From: Cynocephalus volans
Lineage: Eukaryota; Chordata; Mammalia; Dermoptera; Cynocephalidae
Reading direction: 5' to 3'
Length of the DNA stretch: 64,000 bases
NCBI RefSeq assembly: GCF_027409185.1
Contig: NC_084465.1
Span: 27,135,864 to 27,199,863 of the forward strand
The notes below the pieces were generated by a model. It saw only the letters and a list, made by a program, of their open reading frames with translations. It did not search any database and had not been told where the DNA came from. Within the stretch, counting starts at the first letter, position 1. Each line of letters begins with the position of its first letter. Made by a program: the position numbers and the translations under genes. Shown here in pieces: positions 21,496 to 33,167 of this stretch.

Positions 21496-22006
21496 TGTAA
21501 GGTAAATGCAGGACATAGACCTATCTCCCCTCCCCATGCATACCAGAATTTCTCCTCCCCACTGGGAAACTACCCCTGGCCAAGGTAGTTTACCCAAGGA
21601 TAGACATGTCTCCTTTAAGACAAATGGAAGATGGTAGGAAGCAGGAGCCCTGAGTAAATGAATTAGCATGTAAATGTAGTTAGCACACTAATGTTAAACT
21701 ATTCTGCAGCCAGGAGGGTAACAAGTAAGTTAACTAATCTATTCAGGCAGACCTCCTGGTGAGCTCTGAGTTGGGTGAGGGGCACATAAGCATGCAAATG
21801 ATGTACACCTCTCCTTTGATCTGTTCACTATATAACTGTTGTGTGTACCCTGTGGCAGTATGGATTTCTAGCTGACTGGCCACCATTAGCACCTCCTGTA
21901 AGTCTAATAAACCAATGTCTCCAATTATTGCAATATTGGGTGAGTTTCTTCAGAACAGGCAAACACTATGTGAGCACCCTTTCAAATTTGGGGCTCCCAT
22001 GATACA
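21496..22006 (+). repeat. Solo LTR, intact ends, 5 bp duplication
   Basis: 511 bp from TGTAAGGTAAATG to CATGATACA, with TATA-like ACTATATAAC (about 21,827) and AATAAA (about 21,906). Flanked by perfect AGCAT (21,491-21,495 and 22,007-22,011) within L1. ERV family not named. Confidence 0.85.
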
Positions 22007-22518
22007 AGCATGTACCAATATTTCATTCCTTTTAATGGCTGAATACTATTCCATTGTATGGATATACCACACTTAGTTTATCCATTCATCAGTTGGTAGA
22101 TATTAGGATTGTTCCCACTTTCTGGCTATTATGAATAATGCTGCTATGTATACTCATGTAGAAGTGTTCATATAGACATATGTTTCATTTCTATATACCT
22201 AGGAATGGAACTACTGGGTCATATGGTAACTCCACGTTTAACTCTTTGAGGAACTGAAAACTGTTTTCTAAAGTGGTTACACCATTATACAATCCTATCA
22301 GCAGTGCATGAGAGTTCCAGTTTATTCACATTCTCACCAATATTCTTCACCAACATTTACCATCTATTTTTAAAAATTTATCTATCCTACTGGGTGTGAA
22401 GTAGTTTTGATTTACATTTACCTGATGGCTAGTGACATTGAGCATCTTCTCATGTGCATTTGTATGTCTCTGGAGAAATTTTTATTTAAATATTTTGCCT
22501 ATTTAAAAAGTTGAGTTG

Positions 22519-23953
22519 GAGTTCTGGTCAAGATGGCAGAATAGACAGTCCCCAGTGTCACTCTCTCCTACAAATCAACCAATTTACAACTATAAAAATG
22601 TAACAACAACCAAGCTGGGGCTGCTGGAGCTCAGGGGAAGAGGAGGAGAGACCTATTGAGTTCATGAAAGGGGAGAAGCCACAATGAGAGAAAGAAAAAA
22701 CTGCTTGGAGTGTTTTGGGCCATGGCCACTTTAAGGCTGAAGCTGCTGAGCGCATGGAGCAGGAGCAGGCAGAAGCCACAGCTGTGCCCTTTGGATGGAG
22801 TTGCTTGGAGGCGGCAGGGGAGAAGAGGGCCTTGGTGGCCCTCAGGACAGCAAGACCACTAATAGGATTCCTGTGGACCCACGCAGGAGTGAGGAGCCAG
22901 AACAGCTGAAAATGGGGAACCATTAAGAGGCCAGTGAGTCATCATAAGGGACCAGCACAGGGCCAGTCCCATGGGAAGTGTTTGGAGCATGGGCAGTGGG
23001 GGAGACGGGCCCACCGGGAGAACACTGGGACACAGTAAGGACAGCTGATCTGCCCCCCAATCAGCGCAGGACCACTCAAAGGAGACTGGTCAGGAATATA
23101 GAATCGCATGTGGTGCAGTTTGATGAAAAGACTCAGGCCCAGATCAGAGTTTCTACACAACCCAGATCCACCAGGTCTCTGGAGAGTTGGAAGTACCTAT
23201 AAGGTCAACCATTTAACCCTGAGCTGCACAAAAAGTCTTCCATAAGGAAACAGCTGCAAAGCAGCAATTTAGCTCAACAACACAACTGAAGAACTGGTTC
23301 CCACAGGAAGTTCCCCCATTTTAGAAGTAAGCAAAGGACGAAAAATCAGTTCTGGCTCAGGCACACTGCCAGCTCCTCAGGGCCCTGCCTGGGGCTGGGG
23401 CATGGAGCCTGGGACCAGACCCCTCCACAACCAGGCACACCACCAGTGTCAAGGAGCATGCCAAAAACATCACCTCCATGTGGGTGGCCCACCACAGCCA
23501 CCACAGTAATCGTGACTGCCGTGAAAGTGGCTAGACGTCACAACCACCAACAGATGGTCTGCCAGCCACTGGAGTGCATTGACACAAGGAGAGTCACCAG
23601 CAGAGAGCAAAGAAAAGAAGACGATGTCTCTCTCCACAAAGCCCATTCCAGAGGGACAGAAGAAGCATCTGCTCTATGATAATATTGGGGGACCTGAACA
23701 CACCTTTCAGCATTGGACAGATCATCTAGGCAACAAATCAACAGAGGAACCATTACTCTTTCAGAGGGAGAGAAGAAATCTAGGGTTATCAGAGGTGGTA
23801 GGAGGGAGGGAGAGGGGCATAGGGAGAGACTGAACAAGGGGCATAAAGAATAAGTACAATTTATAACAATATACATACTAATAATATTGATTTGATCAAC
23901 ATATATCAACATTGAATCCTAGAAATATGTATAATCAATTATGATTCATTAAA
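22519..23953 (+). mobile_element. Composite 1.4 kb L1-derived retroposon
   Basis: Flanked by a 14 bp duplication AAAAAGTTGAGTTG (22,505-22,518 and 23,954-23,967), so it inserted as one unit. The start (GTCAAGATGGCAGAATAGAC) reads like an L1 5' UTR. The end is a short L1-like 3' tail plus A-run. No endonuclease or reverse transcriptase ORF is present between them; the middle is GC-rich and without a long ORF. It is either an internally deleted L1 or a nonautonomous relative that borrows L1 machinery. Confidence 0.75.
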
Positions 23954-24270
23954 AAAAAGTTGAGTTGTCTTTCCATTGTTAAGTTCTAAGAGTTCCTATA
24001 TATGTTCTGGATACTAATTGCATATCAGACATACGATTTCCAAATATTTTCTCCCATTTTGTGGATTGTCACTTTCTTGATAGTGTCCTGTGACACACAA
24101 AAGTTTTTAGTTTTGATGAAGTCCAATTTATCTCTTTTTCCTTTTGTTGATTGTGCTTTGGTGACATAAGAAACCATTGCCAAATCTAAGGTCATGAAGA
24201 TATACTCTTGGTCCTTCCAAGAGTTTTATAGTTTTAGCTCTTATGTTTAGGTTTCGTGATCCTTTAAAAA

Positions 24271-24679
24271 AAAAAAAAACATAGTGTGAGTGAGGTGAGA
24301 GAGCCAACATCATTCTTTTCCTTGGGATATTCACAGAACTTTTTACATTGTACTGAATTGTTTGTCTTGCTTTGCAATTACACAGTAAACTACATGAGGG
24401 AAGAGACCAAGGTAGTCTCACTAAAAATCTTATTTTTAAAAAATGAAAGAATCAGGTTACGAAAATATCAAGTTTCTTTGTCTGAAATTTATTCTGTCCA
24501 GTAACACTTTCTTTTTTCCTGGGAGGTGGGGCGCGCACTGACTGAGCTGCAATGTAGGCGCACTGAGCTCCTGGCACTTGCCACTGTTTTCATCATGGTG
24601 TTGGAAGTTCAAATTCCTTGACAATAACAATTCAGAAAGAAAGTAACACACAGGATGATAGGGCCTGAACGATTTAACA
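24271..24679. other. Unassigned intergenic sequence
   Basis: No gene or repeat identified. Confidence 0.45.
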
Positions 24680-24870
24680 GGCTTTGGAACGAAACTGATC
24701 TGTATTCAAATCCTTTCATTTAAGAACTGTGTAACTTTGGACAAAATATGTTACCTATTTCTCATTCTTTAAAATGGGGATTTATTTGGTGAGGCTGTTA
24801 AGGGGTTTAAGTGAGAGTTTGTAACTACGGTGTTTTACACATTGTAAGCATTCACCAAATAGTAGAAGTT
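24680..24870 (+). repeat. MIR element
   Basis: Decayed MIR order: GAACTGTGTAACTTTGGAC, then AAAATGGGGATTTATTTGG, then CATTGTAAGCATTCACCAAA. Confidence 0.7.
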
Positions 24871-25499
24871 ATTTATTAGTGCAGAAGTTAATAGCAGCAA
24901 TGTTGGGGAACCCTGTCACTTGCTTGCTACCTTTTATTCCAAATTTTGCTATAGTACAGATTCCAAGATTTGTTTTTTTTTTTTTTTTTTTTTTGCATGA
25001 ATTGAGAATTGTTAGACTACTGATTTTTGATTCGGAAAGGCATACACAAAAATACAAATGACCCTAAAGAATGTATGCAAAATGACCCTAAAGATGTATG
25101 CAAAATGCTTTGGAGTTCAAAGCGTCAGGAGCGGTAGAACAAAAGACCACTTTTGGGCATAATGTCTTCATAGAAAAGTGGGGGCCGAACAGAGATTCTA
25201 GGCATTTTGGATTTATTTCAATGTGGCACCTATTTCAGGTTTGTAAAATAGGTGTTTGATTACATGTCTGTCTCCTCCAGTAGAGTCAACGTAGGAACCA
25301 TGTCTTAAGTCGTCTTTGGATCTTCAGTACGTGGACACTCTACGGATAGTTGAATTGACACGCCTTGACCACCGACCGGGCCAGAAAGGATTTTCTGGAA
25401 AAGACGGGGAAGTAGGAGGGGAAGGGAAGACCTGGATCCATTGTCAAGGAGAAGAGAGAGGCTCAGGTATGGGACACAGGTCGGTCCTTAAGCCTCAGC
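24871..25499. other. Unassigned sequence upstream of the TNPO3 promoter
   Basis: Contains a tandem pair of about 24 bp, GACCCTAAAGA(A)TGTATGCA, at 25,059-25,107. No opposite-strand gene evident. Confidence 0.5.
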
Positions 25500-25885
25500 T
25501 GGACGTGAGAAACCGAGAGAACCACACCATACCCCTACTTCCCAGCTCCTGGACCGGCAGGGCCACTTCCGGCAGAGGGCGGGGAAACAAGAGGAGGGTG
25601 CCGGGAAGGAGGCCTTTTGTAGTGCACTAGGCGGAAGTGTGCCAAAGGTTTCGGTGCAGCTGCTTCCGGTCCGGGTCAACGCGGAATTGGTACACTGCAT
25701 GGTTTGTGCCATGCGGAGACAGGCTTCTGAGGGCAAGTGCGCGAGTGAAGAGGTGAGCGCGGGCGTCTGGACTCAGAAATCTGGAGTCTAGTGGAAAGAC
25801 CTGAAAGAAGGCCAGGAACCTGAATAAGATCTAACCGCTGTTTCCGAGGGGGCAACTACCACGGGGAACCCCTCAGCCCTGGTAA

Positions 25886-26194
<309 letters not shown>

Positions 26195-26719
26195 TAGGCT
26201 TGAGGGGAGAGCCTGAGCCCGGCGGCTGGCCTCGTGAGATCCTCCTTGGGGAGGAGCTGCTGCCGTGGGGTGGGGCTGTGTCGCTCTGTGGGAACTAGAG
26301 GCAGCTGATCGGTCGCGAACTGGCCCTTCCCCCGCCCCGTAGAATCTGATTTTTAGGTCCTGTGCTTCTCGCTTGTAGCATCGATCTAGTCCTCTTTTAA
26401 GTTCTACCCTTGCTATTGCTTCTTAGGCCGTGCTTTTCCGTTTTGTCTTCCTTCAACCAAACGTAAACCCAGTGTTTCTCAGCCTTCTACTTAAGGATGC
26501 TTTATTCGTCTCCACTCCGTATCCAAGTATTGCATCTGGCAGTTCCTTCCCAGTCGTAGCCTTACTCATACCTCACTGTTCTTTGCTGATTTTCATGCCC
26601 ATTTGAGTCCATTATTCTCGAAACTCCTCAGGTTTCTAGATTCTTACACGTGTGAATTTCCCCCCTGCTTTGGAGTGCAACATAATATAAAGAAAACAAG
26701 TCAATTCTGATTTTAGAAA

Positions 26720-26806
26720 ATCTTTGGAGTTCTCTTTCCGCTTCATACTGGTCCTCTAACCTTGTTATTTCGCTTCATACTGGTCCTACAGCCTTGTTTT
26801 CCGATT
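26720..26806. repeat. Two-copy tandem duplication
   Basis: CGCTTCATACTGGTCCT occurs twice, about 30 bases apart, with similar following sequence CCTTGTT. Confidence 0.7.
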
Positions 26807-27597
26807 TTTAGGTTATTATAAGATGGTTATTATAATCGCCTTCATTATTCCATATAACTGTATGAGCATCCCAGTGAGGTGTTAATTGCAACCTGTTATA
26901 TCTGTTGTATTTCCGCATCCTTTGATTCATGTTTTATGCATCCTCCCTGAAATTTTACACTTATCTTTGCTGTGCTTATTTCTGTGTGAGTGTGTATACA
27001 TGGTGATCTTGCTGACTTAGATCCTAAGTGTAGGATTTACTTGACCAATTGTGAAGTACTTTGAAAACTAGAGGCTTATACTGACCGACAAAATACCTTT
27101 AACTTTATTTCTGCATTTTATACTCACAAGCATATTTTTTATTTGTTCCTCGTTCCCTTTTATTTATTTATTTCTTTTAACTCGTGTCTGATACCTAAAG
27201 GTGCTCCGCCCTATTAAATCAGTGCCTAGGCTGCAAGTGTATAATATTTAAAAATTTGTCTTTGAATTTTACACTTAAAAAAATGGGGGTCCAGGTTCTG
27301 GCTTATCTTGTAGGAAGTTAAAGGAATAAAACTCACTGCAGGCTACACAAGAAAATCATTCACATATGGTCTCATTTAGTGTTTAGTTTCTGTGATCTCT
27401 TTGGGGAGTCACAATTCCCTGATCTAAAGTATAAATGGGAGAAATTCTACACCGTACTATAAAAGTCACCTCTTCCCAACTAAACTTGCTTATTGTTGTG
27501 TATATTTTAAATTAATATTTGAGTGCTTACCATGTATTGGCAACTGTCTTGGGTGTTGGTATTTGGAAATGAACCAGACAAAAATCTCTTTTTACTA

Positions 27598-27695
27598 CAT
27601 GGGGTAGTTGTGATGATTAAATGAGTTAATATCTATAAAGAGTTTAGAAAAGTTCTTGGAACATAAAGGTTAAAATATGTTAGCAACTGTTATTT
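27598..27695 (+). repeat. MIR fragment
   Basis: GTAGTTGTGATGATTAAATG and following bases match the MIR 3' half. Confidence 0.6.
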
Positions 27696-27769
27696 AAATT
27701 TTAGTCTCTTTTCTCTTTTTTCCATTACTCTCTGTTACAGCCTTACTTCATCATCATCACTGTTAGTAC

Positions 27770-28179
27770 CGTCCCAACTACAACAGATGGCACACTGACA
27801 GGATAATTTGAGGAGAGTTTATTTTATGAAGGTACTATTATAAAGAATGCAGGTATAATGGTACTACAGGAAATAGTGTGGTACCTGTAGCCAAACTGTT
27901 AACATCCCTAGGTGGGAGGGGATAAGAGAGGAAATGGTTACTTGAACTTGAAAGAAAAGTATGGAGTTGGCTGCCTGGAGAAGAATGGTGACTTTCTGGT
28001 GAAGGGACATAGCTAGCTTGAGGTGACCTTGCTGGGAGAGAGCTGGAGGAATGAATGTCCTGACCTTATTCTCCTTCTAATCTCCTGCTAGAATTACCCA
28101 TTGTCAAGCCCAACCAGAGCCTGTTGATAAAGTCTATACAGGTCAGCCTACTGGAACAGAAAACATGGTAGAGAACAGT
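27770..28179. other. Probable ancient repeat, unnamed
   Basis: Blocks such as GTCTATACAGGTCAGCC recall a widely shared mammalian repeat. No ORF. Confidence 0.4.
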
Positions 28180-28499
28180 GGAAAAATGGACCTGGAAAAT
28201 AGCCAGCAGAGTCACATATCATCATTTTTAGGCAACTTCAACATCTGGATTGATAATTCATCTAACACTTTGGCCTCTCAATTCCTTTATCTTCTTCATT
28301 TTCTTCAGCCACCTGGTCACACCCTGGATCTCTTATTACTAAAAAGTCACCAAACCCTCCAAATCACTAATTCAGACATTCTGCTCTGGTCATAACCCAC
28401 TGTTTTTCCAGTTTGCTGGCTCAAGAATCTCAAGTAACCCCACATTATAGTCTTTATTTTTTTTTGAAATCTTATATAATTTTAATTTTTATAATTTTT

Positions 28500-28609
28500 G
28501 TTGGCTTTTTGGGGTGGGGTGGGGGCAGAGCTGGCCAGTACATAGATCCAAAACCTTGACCTTGGTGTTATAACATCGTTCTCTGACCAACTGAGCTAAC
28601 CTGCCAGCC
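28500..28609 (-). repeat. Monomeric tRNA-derived SINE
   Basis: GAGCTGGCCAGTACATAGAT to AACTGAGCTAACCTGCCAGC. Confidence 0.75.
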
Positions 28610-29335
28610 CTTATCAAAATTTAAAAATTTCATTTTTAAAACAGAAGTTTTTTTTGTGCAACTTTTTTTTTCTTCCTAGTGGTAATCAGTACCTTTTTCT
28701 TTTTTTTTTACATTTGCTTTGTTTTCTGTATATCTACAGTAATTCATCCCAAAATCTTTGTCAGTGTAAATATCATCTTTGTATGTTCAGGCTGGTGATC
28801 TCTTTCCTTTTTTGGTGGAAGGAAACATCTATCCCCCTGAGCCCTTCCTTTCTCTGCTCCAATCTGGCCTGGTTCTGTAGGTCTCTTGCATAATTATTAC
28901 CCTGGGATTCGTATTCCCTTTGCCTCTTTCTTGTATTGGATCCACTGATTCCTGGATCCCGTGATCTTTTCTTGGATTCCTTCTTCATATGATGGATAGT
29001 TGAGAAGAAAACCTCTGCCCCTTCTTCTTATTGTCTTTCTGTAGGGCCTTTTATCTTGGGCTACTTTTCCCTTGAGAGGAGTTCTTTAGTATTAGCATTC
29101 TAAAGTCAAGTGGGGGAATAAGGCCTGGGGATGGATCTCACCACTAAGTATGTAGGCTTCAATTTAATGTTTTGTTTTCAGTATAATACTCCTGTTCTTA
29201 TTTGAGTCTGTTGTCGCTCTACTTCAATCTTTCCAAAGTAAACATTGAGTCTTCTGTTATGTTGGGAGCATAGAAGCCTGGCTGCTCATAGTCAGGGAGA
29301 AAATCTAGGAGTAACTGCTTATTATACAGATTTTA

Positions 29336-29505
29336 GGGCCGGCCCGTGGCTCACTCGGGAGAGTGTGGTGCTGATAACACCAAGGCCACGGGTTCGGGTC
29401 CCATATAGGGACAGCCGGTTGCTCACTGGGTGAGCGTGGTGCTGACAACACCAAGTCAAGGGTTAAGATCCCCTTACCGGTCATCTTTAAAAAAAAAAAA
29501 AAAAA
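29336..29505 (+). repeat. Dimeric tRNA-derived SINE
   Basis: Full dimer with A-tail. Short duplication AGATTTTA on each side. Confidence 0.93.
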
Positions 29506-30675
29506 GATTTTAATCCCACACCTGTAGTTTTTGTTTTACCTGTGCCTCTGTCTTCAGATGTACTTGGGGGTTTTGCAACATGAATCAGTTTTCCCCTTGG
29601 CTTCCCCATTCTCATCTATCTTCCTTCTCCACCCCCAGGCAAATTTCAGCCTTCTCAGGTCTGCTAAGACAATCAACACTCTTCCATTAGTTTTCCAGTT
29701 TCCCCAGTTTAGTTGATATCTGTCATCTGTTTTCATTCTGTTTGTCCATTTGAGTTTTTGCCTTTTTATTTTTATTTTTTTTTTAATTTAAAGGAAAACA
29801 TCTCTTTACTCTTATTTTAGTGGATTTTTGAAAGGGACCTGAGGGGAAACAGATGTGTTCAATCAGTTAGTTCAGTCTTCTTAAACAGAAGTCCCTGCAT
29901 TAGTTCTTGATCATTGAAACCTCAGTCCATTGACTGTCCCTTACTCTTTCTTTATTGGATCTTCCTGTCTTTACTTTTCTTCTTATCCTGTTTGGATTCC
30001 AAGGTTTATCATTTTAGACACTCTGTTAAATACACCATCAGCCTTTCCCCTCTGATTTGGTAAAACTTCAGCATGGGTTTATTCAGCTGCTTCTCCTCCT
30101 GTCAGATCTAAGTGCTCTGCATCTCATCTTCTGAATTCTCTTGGATCTTAACCTTTGGGATATCTTGGGTCTCACTTGCGTCTTCAGAATCCCTCTTTAC
30201 TGAGTCCTTTCCATCAGCATTCAAACAGGTGTAGTATCTCATAGTAAGCAAATGTTTTTTGTGAGTAGGGGACACTACCTTTGCTCAATTTTGCTATTTC
30301 TTTGATTTCTGTCTTCTGTGCTTTTAACCTTTTTCAAACCTGTCTTCAGATGTAGAAACTATCCCATCTTTTCAAAGCCCAGCCTAAATTCTACTTTCTC
30401 CTTGAAGTCTTAACAGATTCTCTTCAGCTGAAAGTCATTGCTGTCCCTACTGAATCCCTGGAGCTCTTTATTTCATTGTGTTTGCCATTTTTTTTTTTCA
30501 CCTTTTTGAAAATTTGTTTTGTCTCCCCTACTAGACTGAGGGATCCTTGTCACATTTGTTTATACAGTCTAATACCCATAGTTGAAGCAATAAACCAATT
30601 ATTAAGAAAGAGAAAGGATCAAGATACCTCACATACAGGTTCTTAAAAAATGTTTGTTGAATGAGTGAATATCTG

Positions 30676-32599
30676 TGGGCACCTCTGAAGGACAGTTGGA
30701 TAACTCAAATTTGTCTTTATCTGTGAATTTCATTTATTTTTGCTGTCTTTCTTCACTGTATTCATGGTTAATTGAAAGCCTCCTATAATCCTCTGTTTTC
30801 AGTTTTTCCATCTTAAAAAATAAAACTTCATGAGGTGTTTATATTGCCCTCATTTTATATTTGCAAATACTCAGGTACAGAAAGGAGAGGAACTTTTGGA
30901 CTAATAAGGCTTTCGTGAAATAGTTACTACGTAGAATTTGTAATCAAAAGTGCTTTAATGTAGTAATAAGCATAAGGTTTTAATTTCCAGTTGGAAATTG
31001 ATAAAGAACAGAATTTCTCTGGTTTGCTACAAAATGACTTTAAAGCATACACATTTTGTAAAGCTATCTTCCTTGTCTCCTCCTGCCCCCTTACTAATCG
31101 TAGAATCATGTACTATAGTTCTAATGACCTGGTGACAGTAGACTTTGTATAGAGGTGTTATTTAGATATGATTTAGCCTGTGCTGTAAGTTAGTGTCTTT
31201 TCTTTTTCTCTAATATTTGTATGAAATAGCCATTTTCTCGACAATCTATTCATTACAATAAACTTTTTTCCACCAAAATTCTTAGAAGTCTTCAGCGCCA
31301 TGGTTATGTTTTATGGGCAGATATCACTGTTAACTTCAAAGTGTTCTAAAGGTAAGAAAACTGTTTTTAGGCATATCTTAAAGGAATTCTTATCTAATAG
31401 TAGCTTGTTCTGAACACAGTAGTTTCCTTTGTCCAACCCCCCAGGAACCAAAATTAGTACACAATGTAGAAAGCTGTGGAAGGAAAGAGCATCTTTTTAT
31501 AGGGCTAAAATTTTGCTACTCAGTTCTAAGCTTGTAATTAAAATTATAAGTAGGAGAGTATTTGTACAGAGACAATCTATGGGTTAGAGGTTACTTCAAA
31601 AGTTTTATAGTCTGATCTTGAAACTGAAAAGGTATGAGGAAAACATAAAAATCATAAATCAAATGAAATAAAATCATGCTTTGATGGACTAAGTTGGCAT
31701 TGTCATGATTGGTTTACCACATGTCCATGGGAATTTTCTTATTCTTAAATATCATATCAGAAAGGGTCATGGGTCATGCAATATCAGCTTGAATCTTCTT
31801 TCCTAGTACTTTACCTCTTTGGAGTTTCTTGTTTCTTTAGCTCTAGTTCTAAAACCTACAGTCTTCGGTTTTCCTCTAGCAACTGTATTTATTGATATTA
31901 TCAATCTGAAAATTTAGACATTTTTTGGTGCTTATGCTCTTATTCTTCAGTTAAGTAACTCTTATAACATGCTTTTTTGAAAGGACAGTCTTATAGAAAA
32001 CAGAAAATGTTTCAGTACAACTTCTGTAGGTCAGTTCAATGAACATAAGAGTACTGTGTGCCTCACACTGGGTAGAAACTGAGAGTGTATGAAGTAAATA
32101 ATAAAACCCAAAGATCTTTCTCCCAGAGTTTACTAATCTAGCTGTGTCATCCAGTATGGTAGCCACTAGCCAAGTGTGGCTATTTAAATTAATTAAAATT
32201 AAATAAAAGTTAAAATTAGTTCTTTACACTTATCCATGTTCCAAATATTGGACAGTGCAAATATAGAACATTTCACATCTTTGGAGTATTGGAGCCTGTG
32301 TATAAGAATTTGTGACAGTATTTCTGTTGGCAGGGTAGTCTGTTATCTGGTGGCATTCCTCCATATTTGGATTAGTTTATTTCTTGTCTTATCAGGCCTT
32401 GGGCCAGAGTTGATGGTTTGATTCAGGATATGAAATTATCAGAGCTATATTTCTAATTATAACACAGCTTTTCCAAAGCCTTCCAAATATTTCTTCAGCA
32501 TTCTTTCATGGTTATTGCACTGAGTTTATGGGGGAAATATGGGAAGTAGATTTTATATAAAAGTAAAGAAAAAGAAGGAAAGTAGATTTTATAAGTTTT
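30676..32599. other. Intron sequence without recognised elements
   Basis: AT-rich. No ORF of interest and no clear repeat. Confidence 0.5.
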
Positions 32600-32985
32600 T
32601 GTGTGTGTGTGTGGTAAAATATTCAAAACATATTTACCATCTTAACCATTTTCTTTTCTTTTCTTTTTGCGGCTGGCCACTGTGGGGTTCCAAACCCTTG
32701 ACCTTGGTGTTAGCAACACCACACTCTAACCAGTTGAATAACCAGCCATCACTATCTTAACCATTTTTAAGTGAATAGTGGCATTAAGTATGTTCAAATT
32801 GTTGTGCAGCTGTCACCGCCATCCATATCCAGAACTTTTTCATCTTCTAAATCTGAAACTACACATATTAAACACAGTAAGTTCCTAGTTCACCCTACCC
32901 CCAGCCCCTAGCAACCACCATCTACTACTTTGTCTCTTTGAATTTGACTGCTCTAGGTACCTCATGTAAGTGGAATCATATATTT
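32600..32985 (-). repeat. L1 3' fragment, antisense
   Basis: TTAACCATTTTTAAGTGAAT and AGCCCCTAGCAACCACCAT in L1 order, interrupted by a SINE. Confidence 0.75.
32665..32751 (-). repeat. Monomeric tRNA-derived SINE
   Basis: GCGGCTGGCCACTGTGGGGT to the end at CAGCCATC. TCTTAACCATTTT duplicated on both sides. Confidence 0.82.
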
Positions 32986-32990
32986 GTCCT

Positions 32991-33167
32991 TTTTTTTTTT
33001 TTTTTTTTTTTAAAAAGATGACCGGTAAGGGGATCTTAACCCTTGACTTGGTGTTGTCAGCACCACGCTCAACCAGTGAGCGAACCGGCCATCTGTATAT
33101 GGGATCCGAACCCAGGGCCTTGGTGTTATCAGCACCGCACTCTCCCGAGTGAGCCACGGGCCGGCCC
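32991..33167 (-). repeat. Dimeric tRNA-derived SINE
   Basis: Full dimer with a long T-run. L1 sequence does not resume after it. Confidence 0.92.

Larger units (their letters stand above)
20737..24270 (-). repeat. L1 3' half, antisense, carrying three later insertions
   Basis: Runs continuously in reverse L1 order from AACAGTTTTATTGAAATA through CATTGTATGGATATACCACA to the ORF2 segment ending near GTTTAGGTTTCGTGATCC. It is broken by a MaLR LTR, a solo LTR and a 1.4 kb composite element. Confidence 0.85.
28180..30675 (+). repeat. L2 LINE remnant (CR1/L2 clade), interrupted
   Basis: At about 28,215-28,395 the + strand encodes GNFNIWIDNSSNTLASQF, then HTLDLLL and a SD-containing end. This matches the GDFN and DH-type motif order of a CR1/L2 endonuclease. 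At 30,355-30,670 lies a typical L2 3' end (CTCCTTGAAGTCTTAACAGA, ACTAGACTGAGGGATCCTTG, AAATGTTTGTTGAATGAGTG). The part between is very decayed. Confidence 0.6.

Noticed and set aside
23446..23679. 77-codon ORF near 23.5 kb
   Set aside because: It lies inside the composite L1-derived element, with no similarity that I recognise and an overlapping ORF on the other strand.
29336..29410. A possible tRNA-Ile gene
   Set aside because: The A and B box similarity belongs to the left half of a dimeric SINE with A-tail and target duplication.
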